Source of the DNA: Mixophyes australis | Taxonomy: Eukaryota; Chordata; Amphibia; Anura; Limnodynastidae | Length of the DNA stretch: 64,000 nucleotides | Direction of reading: 5' to 3' | NCBI GenBank assembly: GCA_036250195.1 | Contig: JAVHZZ010000010.1 | Location: 108,490,278-108,554,277, forward strand | Shown: in pieces, positions 14,764 through 23,550 of the stretch | Layout: each line of letters starts with the position of its first letter | How positions within the stretch are numbered: position 1 is the stretch's first letter | Notes under the pieces: generated by a model | Told to the model about the DNA's origin: nothing | Database searches by the model: none | Seen by the model: the letters and a program-made list of their open reading frames with translations, nothing else | Translations under genes and position numbers: made by a program

Positions 14764-17700
14764 CCCTTATCAGCAAATGGACATTGTTCATAACTGAACG
14801 AGATTTTTTAAGCAGTATGACCAATCCGTTATAACGATGGTCTGTGCTTTGGAACGATGATCGTTCCTGGGTACACACTACTGTGATATCTGGCCAATAT
14901 TGACTGAAAGGCCCGATTATTGGCTGAAAGCAGTGTAGTGTGTACCCAGCTTTACTTACTAACCAAGCTTTGAATCATGTGGTTTGGAATATTATTATTA
15001 ACATTATAATGGCCCTTGAAGATTCTAATTAATAATAATAGTGCCCCCTTGATTAACATAATTAATAAGAGTTCCTCTTGATGATCTTAATTAAATTAAT
15101 AAATATATTCAGCAAAATGCTGCATATTAAGTCAGTGCTGTATAAATGTTATTAAATTAAAAAAATCATCATCACTAATTGTTCACCACGAGTGCATATA
15201 TGATTTCAAGATATTTGCTTATAGGTCATTGCTTCTTTTTAAGAATTTTACTATCATAAATAAATGAAATGTATATTGAGATTTTATTAGAAAAAAATGT
15301 ATTTTCTAAAGACTTGCTAAATATATAGAAAATATTCTGGCAAATGGTAGAAATCATAATCCATTAATTCCCACCAACCCTAAAAATGTATTAGTGTGAA
15401 AAAGAAGCATTTATGACAGAGGCAGCTTTCAGCCACAGATAGTTACATATTCCAATCATATGAACCACACCTATTTTGCAGATTGAAAAAAGATATTTAG
15501 GGCTAGATTTACTAAACTGCAGGTATGAAAAAGTGGAGATGTTGCCTATAGCAACCAAACAGATTCTAGTTATTTATTGAGTACATTCTACAAAATGATA
15601 GCTGGAATCTGATTGGTTGCTATAGGCAACATCTCCACTTTTTCAAACCCGCAGGTTTGTAAATATACCCCTTGGACTTTGTTACTTTGTATCTAGCAAA
15701 TTATACATGCAAAGCTATTTCCTGCAATATATTTATTAAGAATACATTATACTACAATATGTGCCACACCTCTGTGTAGACTGACACCTGTGCATTGTAC
15801 AGACTGAGCAGAGGAGGCAGCAATGTCTGTCAGTGTAACAATAAAACAGTTTCAAAATCAGAGCTGTGTTGGAGTCAAAATTTACATGACAAACACTAAT
15901 ACTTCACATTGTATTTATGTGAAAAAGTGCACACTAAAAAAAACTGCATTAACCCCAAATTGCTGCAACTAATCAGCTACCTGCTTTCATTGGTTGACTT
16001 GCACTAGACCAGTGTTTCCCAAACCCAGTCCTCAGGGACCCCTAACCGTGCAGGTTTTCCAGGTCACAAGGGAGATAATTATACCACCTGTGGATCTGTT
16101 ACAATGTGTCAGTAATGAGTACACCTGTGCTCCAGCAGAGCAAGAGATATGGAAAACATGCACTGTTACAGGGCCTGAGGACTGGGTTTCGGAAACGCTG
16201 CACTAGGCAGATTAAAGATATTTGCTGAGGTGCAGCAATTTGCAAATTTAGCTACTAAATGTTTTGTTAGTAACTGAGCCCTACTGAAGTTTTTCACAAG
16301 AAACCCTAAACCCCAAGTAGTCTGGTAATAACATGTAATGATGTCAGCTGCAATATTCCTCTAAGACATCCTACTCCAATCCAGACATTCACTGAGACCC
16401 CCCAGGTGAACTTCAATACAAAGTCAGCCCCAGAGAATGTGTAAATCTTAGTGGTGATCCCGGCTGGATTCATACATAAATGTCTTTCTAGCTGGAAGAT
16501 GAAGGAAAGTGAAGCTGTGAGTGAGATGACTCCTCACCAGCTTATAGGGATGTCCCAGTATGTAACCATAATACTCCCCCTTCCTCCACCAGGTAACTGA
16601 TCAGCTCTAACACATATCAGGTTCCTTCTTGTCATTCACTGCAGTATAATTACCCAGCACTGGTCAGATCTGCATCCTCTCCCTCTAGTTACCTCTGAGA
16701 ACAGGTGGGGGGTAAACTCCATACACAATAGGTGGGGGCTGCTGTGATTGTAGTGTTTCTGCCCTCTGAGCTGTATGCACATAGAGCGGGGTATTCACAC
16801 AGTATATGGGAGTAATATTACATTAGCTGCCCCTCTATACACTGTATCATCATTCTGTGTAATAGATCACATTCATGTGTCTGTCACTCAGTAACACTCT
16901 TATAATACAAAATAGGTTTACAGCAAATGTGTCCATAGAAGGTGACTTTGTAACACATTTCCTGGAAAAGGTTTTGACTCAAAGAAAAAATATACTGTAT
17001 AGTCTATGTACAATGTTACCATTTTAATATGATATTATTTATGTTACTTGATTACCTGATTATATAAATATATGGGTATAAAGTATAAAAGGATGTGGGG
17101 AAGAAAAATAAATGAATGTTAAAATTGTAAAATAAAGTTGTAGGTAACAGAATCCTTTATAAACAATTTGCAGGTAATTCTGTTCCTACAAGTAGTTCCT
17201 TACACAGTAATGTTATAGAAATCCTGATTCTGTAAATTTATTACATAGTGCACATGTTGTTCTTAAGTATCTTGTGCGGAGTGTGCATGAATTTAGGAGT
17301 TATTCATTTTTATAAATGTCACCATTCCCATATTTGTAGTGAATAAAGTGACTGCTACAATTACACCAGCAGCGCTGATCACACATTCAGACAATACACT
17401 AAAACACGGAAATAAAAGTGCTATAATGGTTAATTTGGAGCATTCTGACCACTGGTAAAACCTTTTCAGCCAATATTCCAGCAGATTGTCATCAGTGCTA
17501 TAGGGAAAATCCAGAGCTTCCAGCATTGCCTGTCTATCTAGCTATGTAGCAAATGCAATGCACACAGTGGTCTGCACTACTAATAGTGAAAGAGAGTACT
17601 CTCAGTCGTGGGAGTCCAAAGGGGTGAATGTTAATTTTTTTAGGACATTTGGCAATGATTTTCCACTGGGCATTTTCTATGTGCCAAATTTTTGGCAAAC

Positions 17701-18081
17701 TGGGATCTATGTGCATTTTAATTTGCCAACAGAAGAAGAAAATTACACTCAAAATGTTTATATAAAATAAAATGTCAAATGTTTTTAAGCAATATGTGGA
17801 ATAAATAATGTAACATTTATAATTTTTACATACTTTACACACAGCATTTGTTTGACTAATTCTTCTAGTGGAATTCCTGCCATATACTGATTCACAGTGA
17901 ACACTCCTCCAATTATGATGTCTCCATCTTGAAAATATTCATAATCTTCATATGATTTTGTTAATTGCAAATGACATGCTGGTAATGGGTTCTGAGTACC
18001 TGATGTACAGGGTGGCACACATAGGATCATTAAATACAACAGCACTATAAATAAATAAGTGACCACTGTAGTTGTTGCCAT
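1..18081 (-). CDS. V2R-type vomeronasal receptor, gene A (partial, exons 1-5 visible)
   Basis: A class C GPCR of the vomeronasal type-2 family, expected at the surface of chemosensory neurons. Exons read right to left: 18081-17834, 8694-8403, 5476-4664, 1873-1649 and 66 to beyond base 1. They are 248, 292, 813 and 225 nt, then partial. Phases (2,0,0,0) match complete gene B on the other strand. The joined exons 1-4 have no stop: signal peptide, then the Venus-flytrap domain, recognisable from PACHLQLTKS, FQDGDIIIGG, GPGRMVPNYSC and FGWTWIGILASDDDSG. All visible splice sites are AG/GT. The start has the context AACAATGG, the same as in gene B. Intron 1 is 9.1 kb, against 3.6 kb in gene B, mostly because of a hAT insertion. 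The 7TM exon should lie to the left of the window, so whether the gene is functional cannot be settled here. What is visible is intact. Confidence 0.88.
67..1648 (-). other. Intron 4 of gene A
   Basis: AT-rich intron between exons 4 and 5. The short open frame at 507-710 has no recognisable similarity. I see no named repeat here. Confidence 0.6.
1649..1873 (-). CDS. Gene A exon 4 (end of ligand-binding domain)
   Basis: 75 codons in phase 0, between acceptor TTAAAG and donor CAG/GTTAGG. It reads LHHYLKNLKYSSDDSPLIF at its start, and ENGDF, ILNWI, WQVGEFRP and LLINESAITWKKGVNQ further on. Gene B exon 4 uses the same acceptor and donor sequences and is one codon longer. The open frame runs on past the donor, but that extension is intron. 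Confidence 0.88.
1985..2230 (+). repeat. 5'-truncated copy of the tRNA-derived SINE
   Basis: Matches the central and 3' parts of the full SINE at 47821-48175. Shared pieces are CCCCGTGTTTGCGTGGGTTT, the CTCCCATACTCCAAAAACAT stretch, CAGGAACTGATGTGAATG and the GTGGCACTATATAATAA tail. The tRNA-like head is missing. It lies in intron 3 of gene A. Confidence 0.7.
2231..4663. other. Rest of intron 3 of gene A
   Basis: 2240-2890 is GC-richer than its surroundings and is probably a decayed repeat I cannot name. 3310-3510 ends in GATACATTTACCCCCAGG, a phrase typical of MITE ends, but I cannot find a matching left end. No exon is recognisable. Confidence 0.4.
4664..5476 (-). CDS. Gene A exon 3 (core of Venus-flytrap domain)
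   Basis: 271 codons in phase 0, from TTGTAG/ATCAGC to CATCAG/GTAACA. It starts ISYGATHSALGDRRFYPTFF and contains IGILASDDDSG, RRGICVAFTIK, ILCGTFS and DRTIVLSP, the large central exon of V2R and calcium-sensing-receptor-like ectodomains. The first ATG of the open frame (5383) is internal; the exon starts 93 nt upstream at the splice acceptor. No stop or frameshift. Confidence 0.9.
6862..6996 (-). repeat. L2/CR1-type LINE 3' tail
   Basis: TTTATTTATATAGCG, followed by CGTAGCGCTTTACAATTGGGAA and a GGGCCCTGCTCACAAGCTTA stretch, is the reverse complement of the 3' tail seen at the end of 28680-29870 (AGGGCCCTCTTAC, CCAATTGTAAAATGCTACAG). Only the tail is present, the usual result of incomplete reverse transcription. 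Confidence 0.6.
7931..8104. mobile_element. Palindromic MITE, copy 1
   Basis: A fold-back element. GGGGCATATTTACCAAATGG and AAAAAGTGGAGATGTTGCCT on the left are mirrored on the right by ATAGGAAACAGCTCCACTTT and GCAGTTTAGTAAATTTACCC. Related copies lie at 15500-15671 and 55048-55222. It codes for nothing. Confidence 0.75.
8403..8694 (-). CDS. Gene A exon 2 (N-terminal lobe)
   Basis: 292 nt entered in phase 2 (TTTCACAG/A) and left in phase 0 at CACAG/GTAAAC. It reads PSPQYYKNLLTFQFAIEKLN, then NITLGYHVYDSC, SGPGRMVPNYSC and GFIGDHHSEMTVPIAQLLGV. It is exactly as long as gene B exon 2. Confidence 0.9.
8695..9845. other. Left part of gene A intron 1
   Basis: No recognisable exon or named repeat. 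Short open frames on both strands here have no family features. Confidence 0.4.
9846..10066. mobile_element. Truncated snap-back DNA element (GGGGCCTGATTCATTAAGG end)
   Basis: Starts with GGGGCCTGATTCATTAAGG. ATACTGACTGTTTTTTCATG near 9963 is mirrored at about 10044 by CATGAAAAAACAGTCAGTAT, giving a long hairpin. The outer right arm that should complete the palindrome is missing, and unrelated DNA begins after 10066. The end sequence resembles those at 35234-36750 and 55569-56100. Confidence 0.6.
10765..10810. repeat. (TA)n microsatellite
   Basis: An uninterrupted run of about 23 TA dinucleotides in intron 1 of gene A. Confidence 0.95.
12160..13440 (+). pseudogene. hAT transposase remnant
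   Basis: Scattered plus-strand frames recall the catalytic half of hAT/ZBED transposases: a threonine/aspartate-rich TTDIRTSRTEKTKDYIT-like segment before the LINE insertion, and SDNATNIVRAF with HHISCFANTINLVVQNFL after it. In hAT proteins these surround catalytic-domain positions and a conserved C/H pair. Several stops and shifts separate the pieces. It would have cut and pasted the element; it cannot now. Confidence 0.7.
12531..12780 (-). repeat. L2/CR1-type LINE fragment nested in the hAT element
   Basis: Shares AGAGATGGGTTT, a TTTGAAGGCTGTGGGAAAGT-like stretch, GTGGTAGGGAATTCCATAAG and GACGAGACAAGGCGCAGG with 38850-39010, the end of a minus-strand LINE ORF2. It therefore inserted into the hAT after the hAT reached this intron. 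Confidence 0.7.
14719..14757. repeat. (TA)n microsatellite
   Basis: GTGTGT followed by about 19 TA units, just outside the right end of the hAT element. Confidence 0.95.
15500..15671. mobile_element. Palindromic MITE, copy 2
   Basis: The left arm has AAAAAGTGGAGATGTTGCCT and ATAGCAACCAAACAGATTCT. The right arm has its mirror, ATCTGATTGGTTGCTATAGG and CATCTCCACTTTTTCAAACC. Same family as 7931-8104 and 55048-55222. Located in intron 1 of gene A. Confidence 0.8.
16010..16200. mobile_element. hAT-type MITE with 8-bp target duplication
   Basis: Inverted ends CAGTGTTTCCCAAACCCAGT and ACTGGGTTTCGGAAACGCTG are about 28 bp long. The flanks CACTAGAC (16002-16009) and CACTAGGC (16201-16208) match at 7 of 8 positions. 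The element is 191 bp. A 70-codon frame through it is accidental. Confidence 0.85.
16210..17833. other. Right part of gene A intron 1
   Basis: No named repeat. A minus-strand frame at 17526-17293 (77 codons) has two hydrophobic stretches, WSECSKLTIIALLFPCFSVL and VISAAGVIVAVTLFTT, and a splice-acceptor-like GATAGACAG just before it. I do not recognise it and do not call it a gene. Confidence 0.35.
17834..18081 (-). CDS. Gene A exon 1 (signal peptide and start of ectodomain)
   Basis: Begins at the ATG at 18081 (context AACAATGG) with a hydrophobic leader, MATTTVVTYLFIVLLYLMIL, followed by NPLPACHLQLTKS and YFQDGDIIIGGVFTVNQY. It ends in phase 2 at AAA/GTATGT. The length of 248 nt equals gene B exon 1. 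The frame upstream of this ATG is closed by a TAA, which fixes the start here and, by comparison, in gene B. Confidence 0.9.
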
Positions 18082-18228
18082 TGTTCCAATAGACAGCTCA
18101 ATAAATTACAAAATCACACAGATCTTCAAACCATAAATGTAATATTCAGGGGTGAAATGTGTCACACAGGACACTGAAACCTGATGCATCTGTCTGTTAG
18201 TGTAATGACGCTGGATCATCTCACTGCC

Positions 18229-18276
18229 TTTTATAACAGATCTCCTGAAGTTAGTGGCAGGTGTTTGACTATTCTG
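18229..18276 (-). promoter_or_regulatory. Gene A core promoter block with TATA box
   Basis: Read on the minus strand this 48-nt block ends in TTATAAAA (18236-18229), about 150 nt before the ATG. It contains an E-box CACCTG and an AGATCT palindrome. It is identical at all 48 positions to 34119-34166 upstream of gene B. Transcription would be expected to start near 18200. The spacing and the identity support a promoter; no experimental start is known to me. Confidence 0.7.
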
Positions 18277-18772
18277 CCCTGATCTTAAAATATACTACAG
18301 ACACAGCAGATAAAGAGGAAATATAAATACATGATTGTATTTTTTTACACTTGTTGTTGTTCATAAGTTACTTTGATACAGATAAATGTTCATTAAATCC
18401 CTGCAATGAATGTACTCTAAAAAGGTAAAACCATCTGTTGTATGCACTTACTGTATATGTGACTTGTGGTATATTAAGAGGTGATGGAATCTGGAGAGGG
18501 GGTATCCCTACTTTGCATATGGATTGCTTACATTCAGTAATGGTACAGTGAGCTAGAAAGTCCCATTACATTATAATTTTCAATGCAAAAATCTTGGCAG
18601 CTGTCGGTGGAACCCAAAGTTATGGTGTCATTGTGCTAGGGCTCAAATGTCAGTATATCATTGTTGTGGCACTCCAAAAAATGTGGTTTCAAATACAACA
18701 TACAGCATCTCTGGCATAAAGATGTCCCCAAAACCAAATTCTGGAACCTCACTTGAGACCCTGACCCACAGT
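18277..18772 (-). promoter_or_regulatory. Upstream flank of gene A, homologous to the flank of gene B
   Basis: Reverse-complemented, this stretch aligns along its length with about 33600-34118 upstream of gene B. Shared landmarks include CTCAAGTGAGGT, ACTGACATTTG and ACAATGACAC. The similarity is clear but not perfect. A short open frame here is not supported as coding, since its counterpart in gene B is not open. Confidence 0.6.
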
Positions 18773-20216
18773 TTGCACTCTCTGATGCATTGTAAGTGAT
18801 AAGAAGCAGACGTGAGTAAAGGAAGTTCATAAAAGTTTTATCATAACATTTGTCTAAAATGTGTAAAAGTTGTTTCCTTTCTCCATAGATACATTGTATA
18901 AAGCCATATATAGTCAACATATTCCCTTGGCCTGGGGTGGCATCAATACTATTCTTACTGTTAGATATTAATAACTTTTATCAATAAAAAATGAAGAGGT
19001 GTGAATGTATTATATGGTGACCTGACTGATCACAATCAGGGTCAGTGAGTGACACAATTGTTGGAGATATCATGGACCTGCATAACTTGGATAAGAGTTG
19101 CTCTATAACTATGCATTTCAGTGGTTACCCCCCCTCAAAGGGAATTAAGAAGACATGAAAAGGAGAAAAAGAGCAATGGAAAGAAGCCTTAAATCAGCAT
19201 GTATAAGATAAAAGACAAAAAGGTGCTTAATAAGATTGAGCTTAGAAGGTTTTTGTATTATATGTGCTTAGTTGTGTCATGGGCTTGTAACCTCTTGGGG
19301 TCCTGCTTTTTTCCCCTTGCTGCCCCATCAATACGGCTAGGACGAGTTTCTACATCCACTGAGTTGTCTGAGGTTTCGCCATTATAATTAGTAGAACCCT
19401 ATGTTAGAGTATGGTTCTTATACACCTCTCTGGGAATCAATACATTACCCCATCTAACACATTGGCCCTTTTGTGTGCTGGAGATGATTGTTTTTATGGA
19501 AGGATGTGTTAAGAATGTTTTGGCCCCTCCTCAACTAAAAGTACAGAAACCTACATAGACAAGTCCTGTGTCTGGCTGATATGATTAGATACAGGAATCT
19601 TCTAGTATGATTTTTGATCAAATTGACAAATTCCATCACAATATTCATAAATGCTGTTAATACAGTGTTTCCAAAATAATGTTCCTACCCAACTAGGTTC
19701 CTCTCTATCAAGAGCATTCTGTCTGTCTGGAATAATGTGAATGTGAGCTAGGGGAAGTTTAGTTCAGCTTTTGCTGTTTAATATTGCAGATCTATTGCTT
19801 TAAACTTCATAGAATAAAGAATGTCGATGATTTTGCATGGAGCTCTCAGCAAAAATGGAAATAAGCTCCTGAAATAATGCTTTTCGTGTTTGCTTTCAAT
19901 GTCCGTGACTTAAGTTACTGTATATTATACTGAACAAAACTTTTGCTCCAGTTTCATCTGTATTTTCTTCCCTACCCCTTAATCTTAGGATATTTTATCC
20001 AGAAAGAGAATTTGTTGGAGAGACACCTTTCTGACCTCTCCCAGCATTTCATTGGTCTCTGCTTGTAGCCAAACTGGGCAGTGATTATAGTAATGGGAAG
20101 AACTGGCGGTAACTGAAAAAAGTAGAAGGGATAATTCCTAAAGAACAGCTCAGTAAATTGTATTTTCCTACTTGGATTAGGTACTGATAATAATTAGGAA
20201 CTGGAGAACAAGGACT
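18773..20216. other. Intergenic DNA upstream of gene A
   Basis: AT-rich, with no exon or repeat that I recognise. Short frames only. Confidence 0.4.
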
Positions 20217-20365
20217 GTACTACTACTATCGTCACAGCTGTCACTGATACTACTGTTATTATTGTTACTGCTATCATCACCACCACCATCGTTACCACAA
20301 CTTCATCTACTACTGGTACTTCCACCTCCATTATTACTTATACCATTACTACTCCTTGTAGTAAT
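20217..20365 (-). repeat. Degenerate ACT/CAC-rich trinucleotide-based repeat
   Basis: CTACTACTATCGTCACAGCT is followed by TACTGTTATTATTGTTACTG, ATCATCACCACCACCATCGT and further triplets. This is the composition of the reverse complement of the 27-bp minisatellite at 60.3-64.0 kb, but highly decayed. Confidence 0.55.
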
Positions 20366-20612
20366 GTTATATTAGTGGTACTTTCTACTAATTCTGGAAT
20401 GTGTTTATTTACTACTACTAATAAATAAATTGTATATCAAAATATTCCATGTAAGTTTATTATTTTGTCTTTATAAGAATAACTTAGTCATAGCATTATT
20501 AAAGGATAGACCATACACTCAGCTTTTTTAATCCTTAACTCACACTAATTATATTAAATTATTATAAGGTAAAGTTACTATAGCAAGAAATATATGCAGT
20601 TTTGCTACAAAA

Positions 20613-20912
20613 TATCATGACTTCCTGTTGTCAAGTTAATGCAATTTTGTTTTCAGTTCAGGTCTACATAATATAATATAACATTTAGGGAAAAATATAC
20701 AGCCTAAAAGTCCAGCGTTTGAGGTCAACATGGAAAGATCTCTACCGCCACCATGTATTTCCATTTGGTGCTCAGATAAGCCGGGATCATTGCAATCCAG
20801 ACACTGCAGAACACCAGCATGCTGAAGGTGATGTATTTGGCCTCATTAAAACTGTCTGGTAATGTCCGGGCCATAAAGGTTGTAATTAAACTCACAACTG
20901 CCAGAACCCCAT
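20613..20912 (-). pseudogene. V2R 7TM-exon fragment (TM5 to stop), frameshifted
   Basis: The minus strand reads [20 protein letters not shown], then [20 protein letters not shown] and [19 protein letters not shown]. This is the TM5-TM7 part of the 7TM exon and closely matches 46908-47205 of gene B. One T is missing from the TTTTCC run of gene B (here GATCTTTCCATG near 20732), so the frame shifts and stops. DNA homology nevertheless continues to the counterpart of the stop near 20613. The upstream limit is about 20912, just before retrotransposon sequence. TM1-TM4 and all upstream exons are absent. It is a relic of a third receptor, oriented like gene A. Confidence 0.9.
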
Positions 20913-20949
20913 TAATGACTGAAATACCAGCTCGCAAGCGGGTGTCCAG

Positions 20950-21820
20950 TCAACTTGGGGAGTTTTTACTTAGTGAGACCTGTCAGGGGCTTTACTACAG
21001 TACTAAAGTCTCGGACAAAGCATCTGTAGTAACCTGCAGTCCTTAAGAAGGTCAGTACTTGTCTTTAGGTTGTGGGCTGGGGCCAGTCTTGGAGTGCTTC
21101 TACCTTAGATGGTTCTGGCTTAACCCTAACTCCCCCCACATACCCAGGTACTGCACCTCTGACATCTCCATTTGACACTTGTCTGCTCTGATGGTCAGAC
21201 CTGCCCACTGAATTTTTTCCAACACCTACCCTGCATGTTTCAGATGTTCCTCCCAGGACTTACTAAAATAGCCATGTCATCCAAGAGTGCCTGAGCAAAG
21301 CCTTTACACCCTTCCAACAGGTAATCATCCACATGCAGTAATCCAGCTGGTGCGTTCTTCATCCCAAATGGCATGGACTTAATCTTGACCAACCCAAATG
21401 GGGTGATGAATGCCGTCCGTTCTTGAGCCTCTGGGGTCAGTGGTATCTGCCAATACCCCTTACTCATCAAAGATTGAGATATACTTTGCTACAGCTAACT
21501 TGTCTAACAGAGCATCAATGCAGGGCAGGGGATAGGGGTCAGATACAATCACAAGGTTCAGCCTGCGGTAGTCTACACAAAACTGCGTTGTCTTGTCCTT
21601 TCTAGGGAACCAATACAATGGAGGATGCCCATGGACTATGCAATGGCTGGATAACACCTAGCTCAAGCATCTCCTGTACCTCACTGTATATAGTCTTCTT
21701 GGCCTCTGGTGAGACCCTATAAGTGAGTTGCCTAATTGGTCTATGCTCATCAATGTCCAGATTGTGCATCACAATGGCACTCCGGCCAGGCTTCCTACTG
21801 AACTGAGTCGCAAATGCCAC
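20950..21820 (-). pseudogene. Retrotransposon reverse transcriptase remnant
   Basis: Starts with a PIRQLTYRVSPEAKK entry motif and MLELGVIQPLHSPWASSIV. FCVDYRRLN and ISIFD follow in an overlapping frame, then GYWQIPLTPEAQERTAFITP, MPFGMKNAPAG and LLDDMAILV. The last is the catalytic YxDD box with Y changed to L but both aspartates kept (about 21284-21273). A connection region with WAGLTIRADKCQM and AGYYRCFVRDF comes after stops and frameshifts, and RNase H is absent. This enzyme would have copied the element RNA into DNA in the cytoplasm. At least three frame changes rule out activity. Confidence 0.85.
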
Positions 21821-21858
21821 AGTACTGCTACAAGCTACTCCTCCTTGCCTTCAAGCTA

Positions 21859-22920
21859 CTACCTCTTGCGGGCACTCAACTGCTCATCCCAGCCCACTTC
21901 CTCTACACCACCTTCACCTCTTGCATCAGTGAGGAGGCCAGGTAGAGGGTCATTTCCTGGTTCCTCAGTTGGTAAGCAGGAAACCGCTACATTTTGAGAC
22001 CGTGTACGGTCCAGTCCAGTCCAGGCAGCCTGGAGCTTGTTCTGGCGCGTGGGCACCAGAACAAGGACCTTCTGCACTACCTCAAACACTCTGATGCGCA
22101 TGCCCTGATCATACCAAGTCTTCTGCTTGGTCTGCCCTAGGTTAGCTTGCGCGAGCCCCATGAGATTCTTTAACCTTCTCTGAGCTTTAGCACATACTCC
22201 ATACAGAGACATCCTGGGGATGGTAGGGGGCAGTAAGAAATTGCCGCACTCCACTCTTTGCCCAGAGACACTGGAACAGTTCACTCATAACCTGTATCCC
22301 TTGATGGGTTAGGATCTTACTGGGAAACCCTACTCTGCTAAATATTCCTAGCAGAGAATCCCCTACCTTTTCTGCAGTTATGGAGGACAGAGGTATAGCG
22401 TCAAGATACTGGGTAGTGTTGTCAACCACTGTGAGGATGTACCTCTTCCCGACATTCCTGGATAGAAAAAGTTCTGTGTCAGGCTCTTCAGTGTTTGGTC
22501 TCTGCCGTGGTGTCCAGCCATAGGGATTTCGTGGGCAACTGACATCAGTTGTGTGTGAAAGCTCCATGGTACCACCAGTTGAACTTGTTCCTGAACTGGT
22601 CTATCCTCATCTACTTTCTTAGCTACACAGTACAACAACCCTTTACGCCAGGTTACACTCTCCATTTCCATTCCTGGAAGGCTTCTGCCAGTTTGGTGCC
22701 TAATTCCTTCCAGTGAGCGATCAGAGAGCTGAGCTGCCTTGAATTCTTTCCTGTGGTCCTCACTATCGTCTAAGTCAGGACACTTTCCAGGGGGGTCTAT
22801 GTTGGGGTTACTAGGGTTATTCAAAGTGTGGTCAATCAAAGGGAGTTCACTGTGGTCAGCTATACTCACCGCTGGAGTTGGCATACTGCTAGTGACAGGA
22901 GCATCACCAGGCACCCACAC
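21859..22920 (-). pseudogene. Retrotransposon integrase remnant (lies before the RT)
   Basis: The N-terminal zinc region is seen as AHEIPMAGHHGRDQTL and FFYPGM. The CxxC half and the first catalytic aspartate are gone through an internal deletion. The core follows: RYILTVVDNTTQYLDAIPL, then ILTHQGIQ, where the second catalytic aspartate is replaced by histidine, and APYHPQ. The C-terminal domain is recognisable from KTWYDQGMRIRVF and VQKVLVLVPTRQNKLQAAW. Loss of catalytic residues makes it inactive. Its place upstream of the RT is the informative feature. Confidence 0.82.
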
Positions 22921-22939
22921 AAGATAGATAGGCCGGAGG

Positions 22940-23489
22940 CAACATCCTCTGCATTGCTAGGGGACGTAGTCTTTCCAGAAGCAAAGAGCTGGCTGGTTCC
23001 TAAAGAAATAGCAGCTTGAGTCTTTTCCTCTGGGCTGGCTGAAGCTTTGGTTGCAGGTGATGACTGTCTAGCAGCAGTCTGTTCCTTTGAGCTGGGTTGT
23101 GCAGGTGTAGATCCTGAAGAGTGTAGTTGGGTAGCTTGGCTCTGGGTAATAGAGTTGAGAAATGCGGTCACAATTCCACCCCGAACATCGTTGCCCAGGA
23201 TCACATCCATAACGGCAACATCTTGCAGCTCCTGGCCATCTCCCCAGTCCAGATACAACCTTGCTACAAGCACTTCCTTCTCCAGTCCATCTGCCACAGT
23301 CACTTTGGCAGTGCGACTCTGCAATACTGCAGCAGGATCAATAAGGATCAATAAGATGGGGCTCACTACAGTTATTGAGACCCCTGAATCTCTCAGTCCT
23401 TCTCCCTGCAGGTGTTCCACTTGGACAGGCTGCTGTCCAAGTGGACAAACAAGGGACTCACTCCGCTGAGTCACCTTCAGATATGCCAA
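22940..23489 (-). pseudogene. Retrotransposon aspartic protease remnant
   Basis: RDSGVSITVVS (about 23400-23370) carries the D-S-G catalytic triad of retropepsins. VMDVILGNDV about 65 residues later fits the ILGxD strand. A long serine/alanine/threonine-rich linker of low complexity follows before the integrase. The frame from 23489 to 22866 is open, but the flanking gag and integrase frames are broken. Confidence 0.75.
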
Positions 23490-23550
23490 ACTCCATTGGG
23501 CTTGCAGGTGGAAACAGTCTCTACTAACTCACCTTCGCCAGTTCAGCAAG

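Noticed and set aside
14420..14878. 152-codon minus-strand frame
   Set aside because: It spans the hAT right end, a TA microsatellite and flanking DNA; its IYIYIY run is the microsatellite.
15994..16206. 70-codon plus frame
   Set aside because: Coincides with a 191-bp MITE.
22739..23469. Plus-strand frames across the retrotransposon
   Set aside because: They are antisense shadows of the protease and integrase frames.
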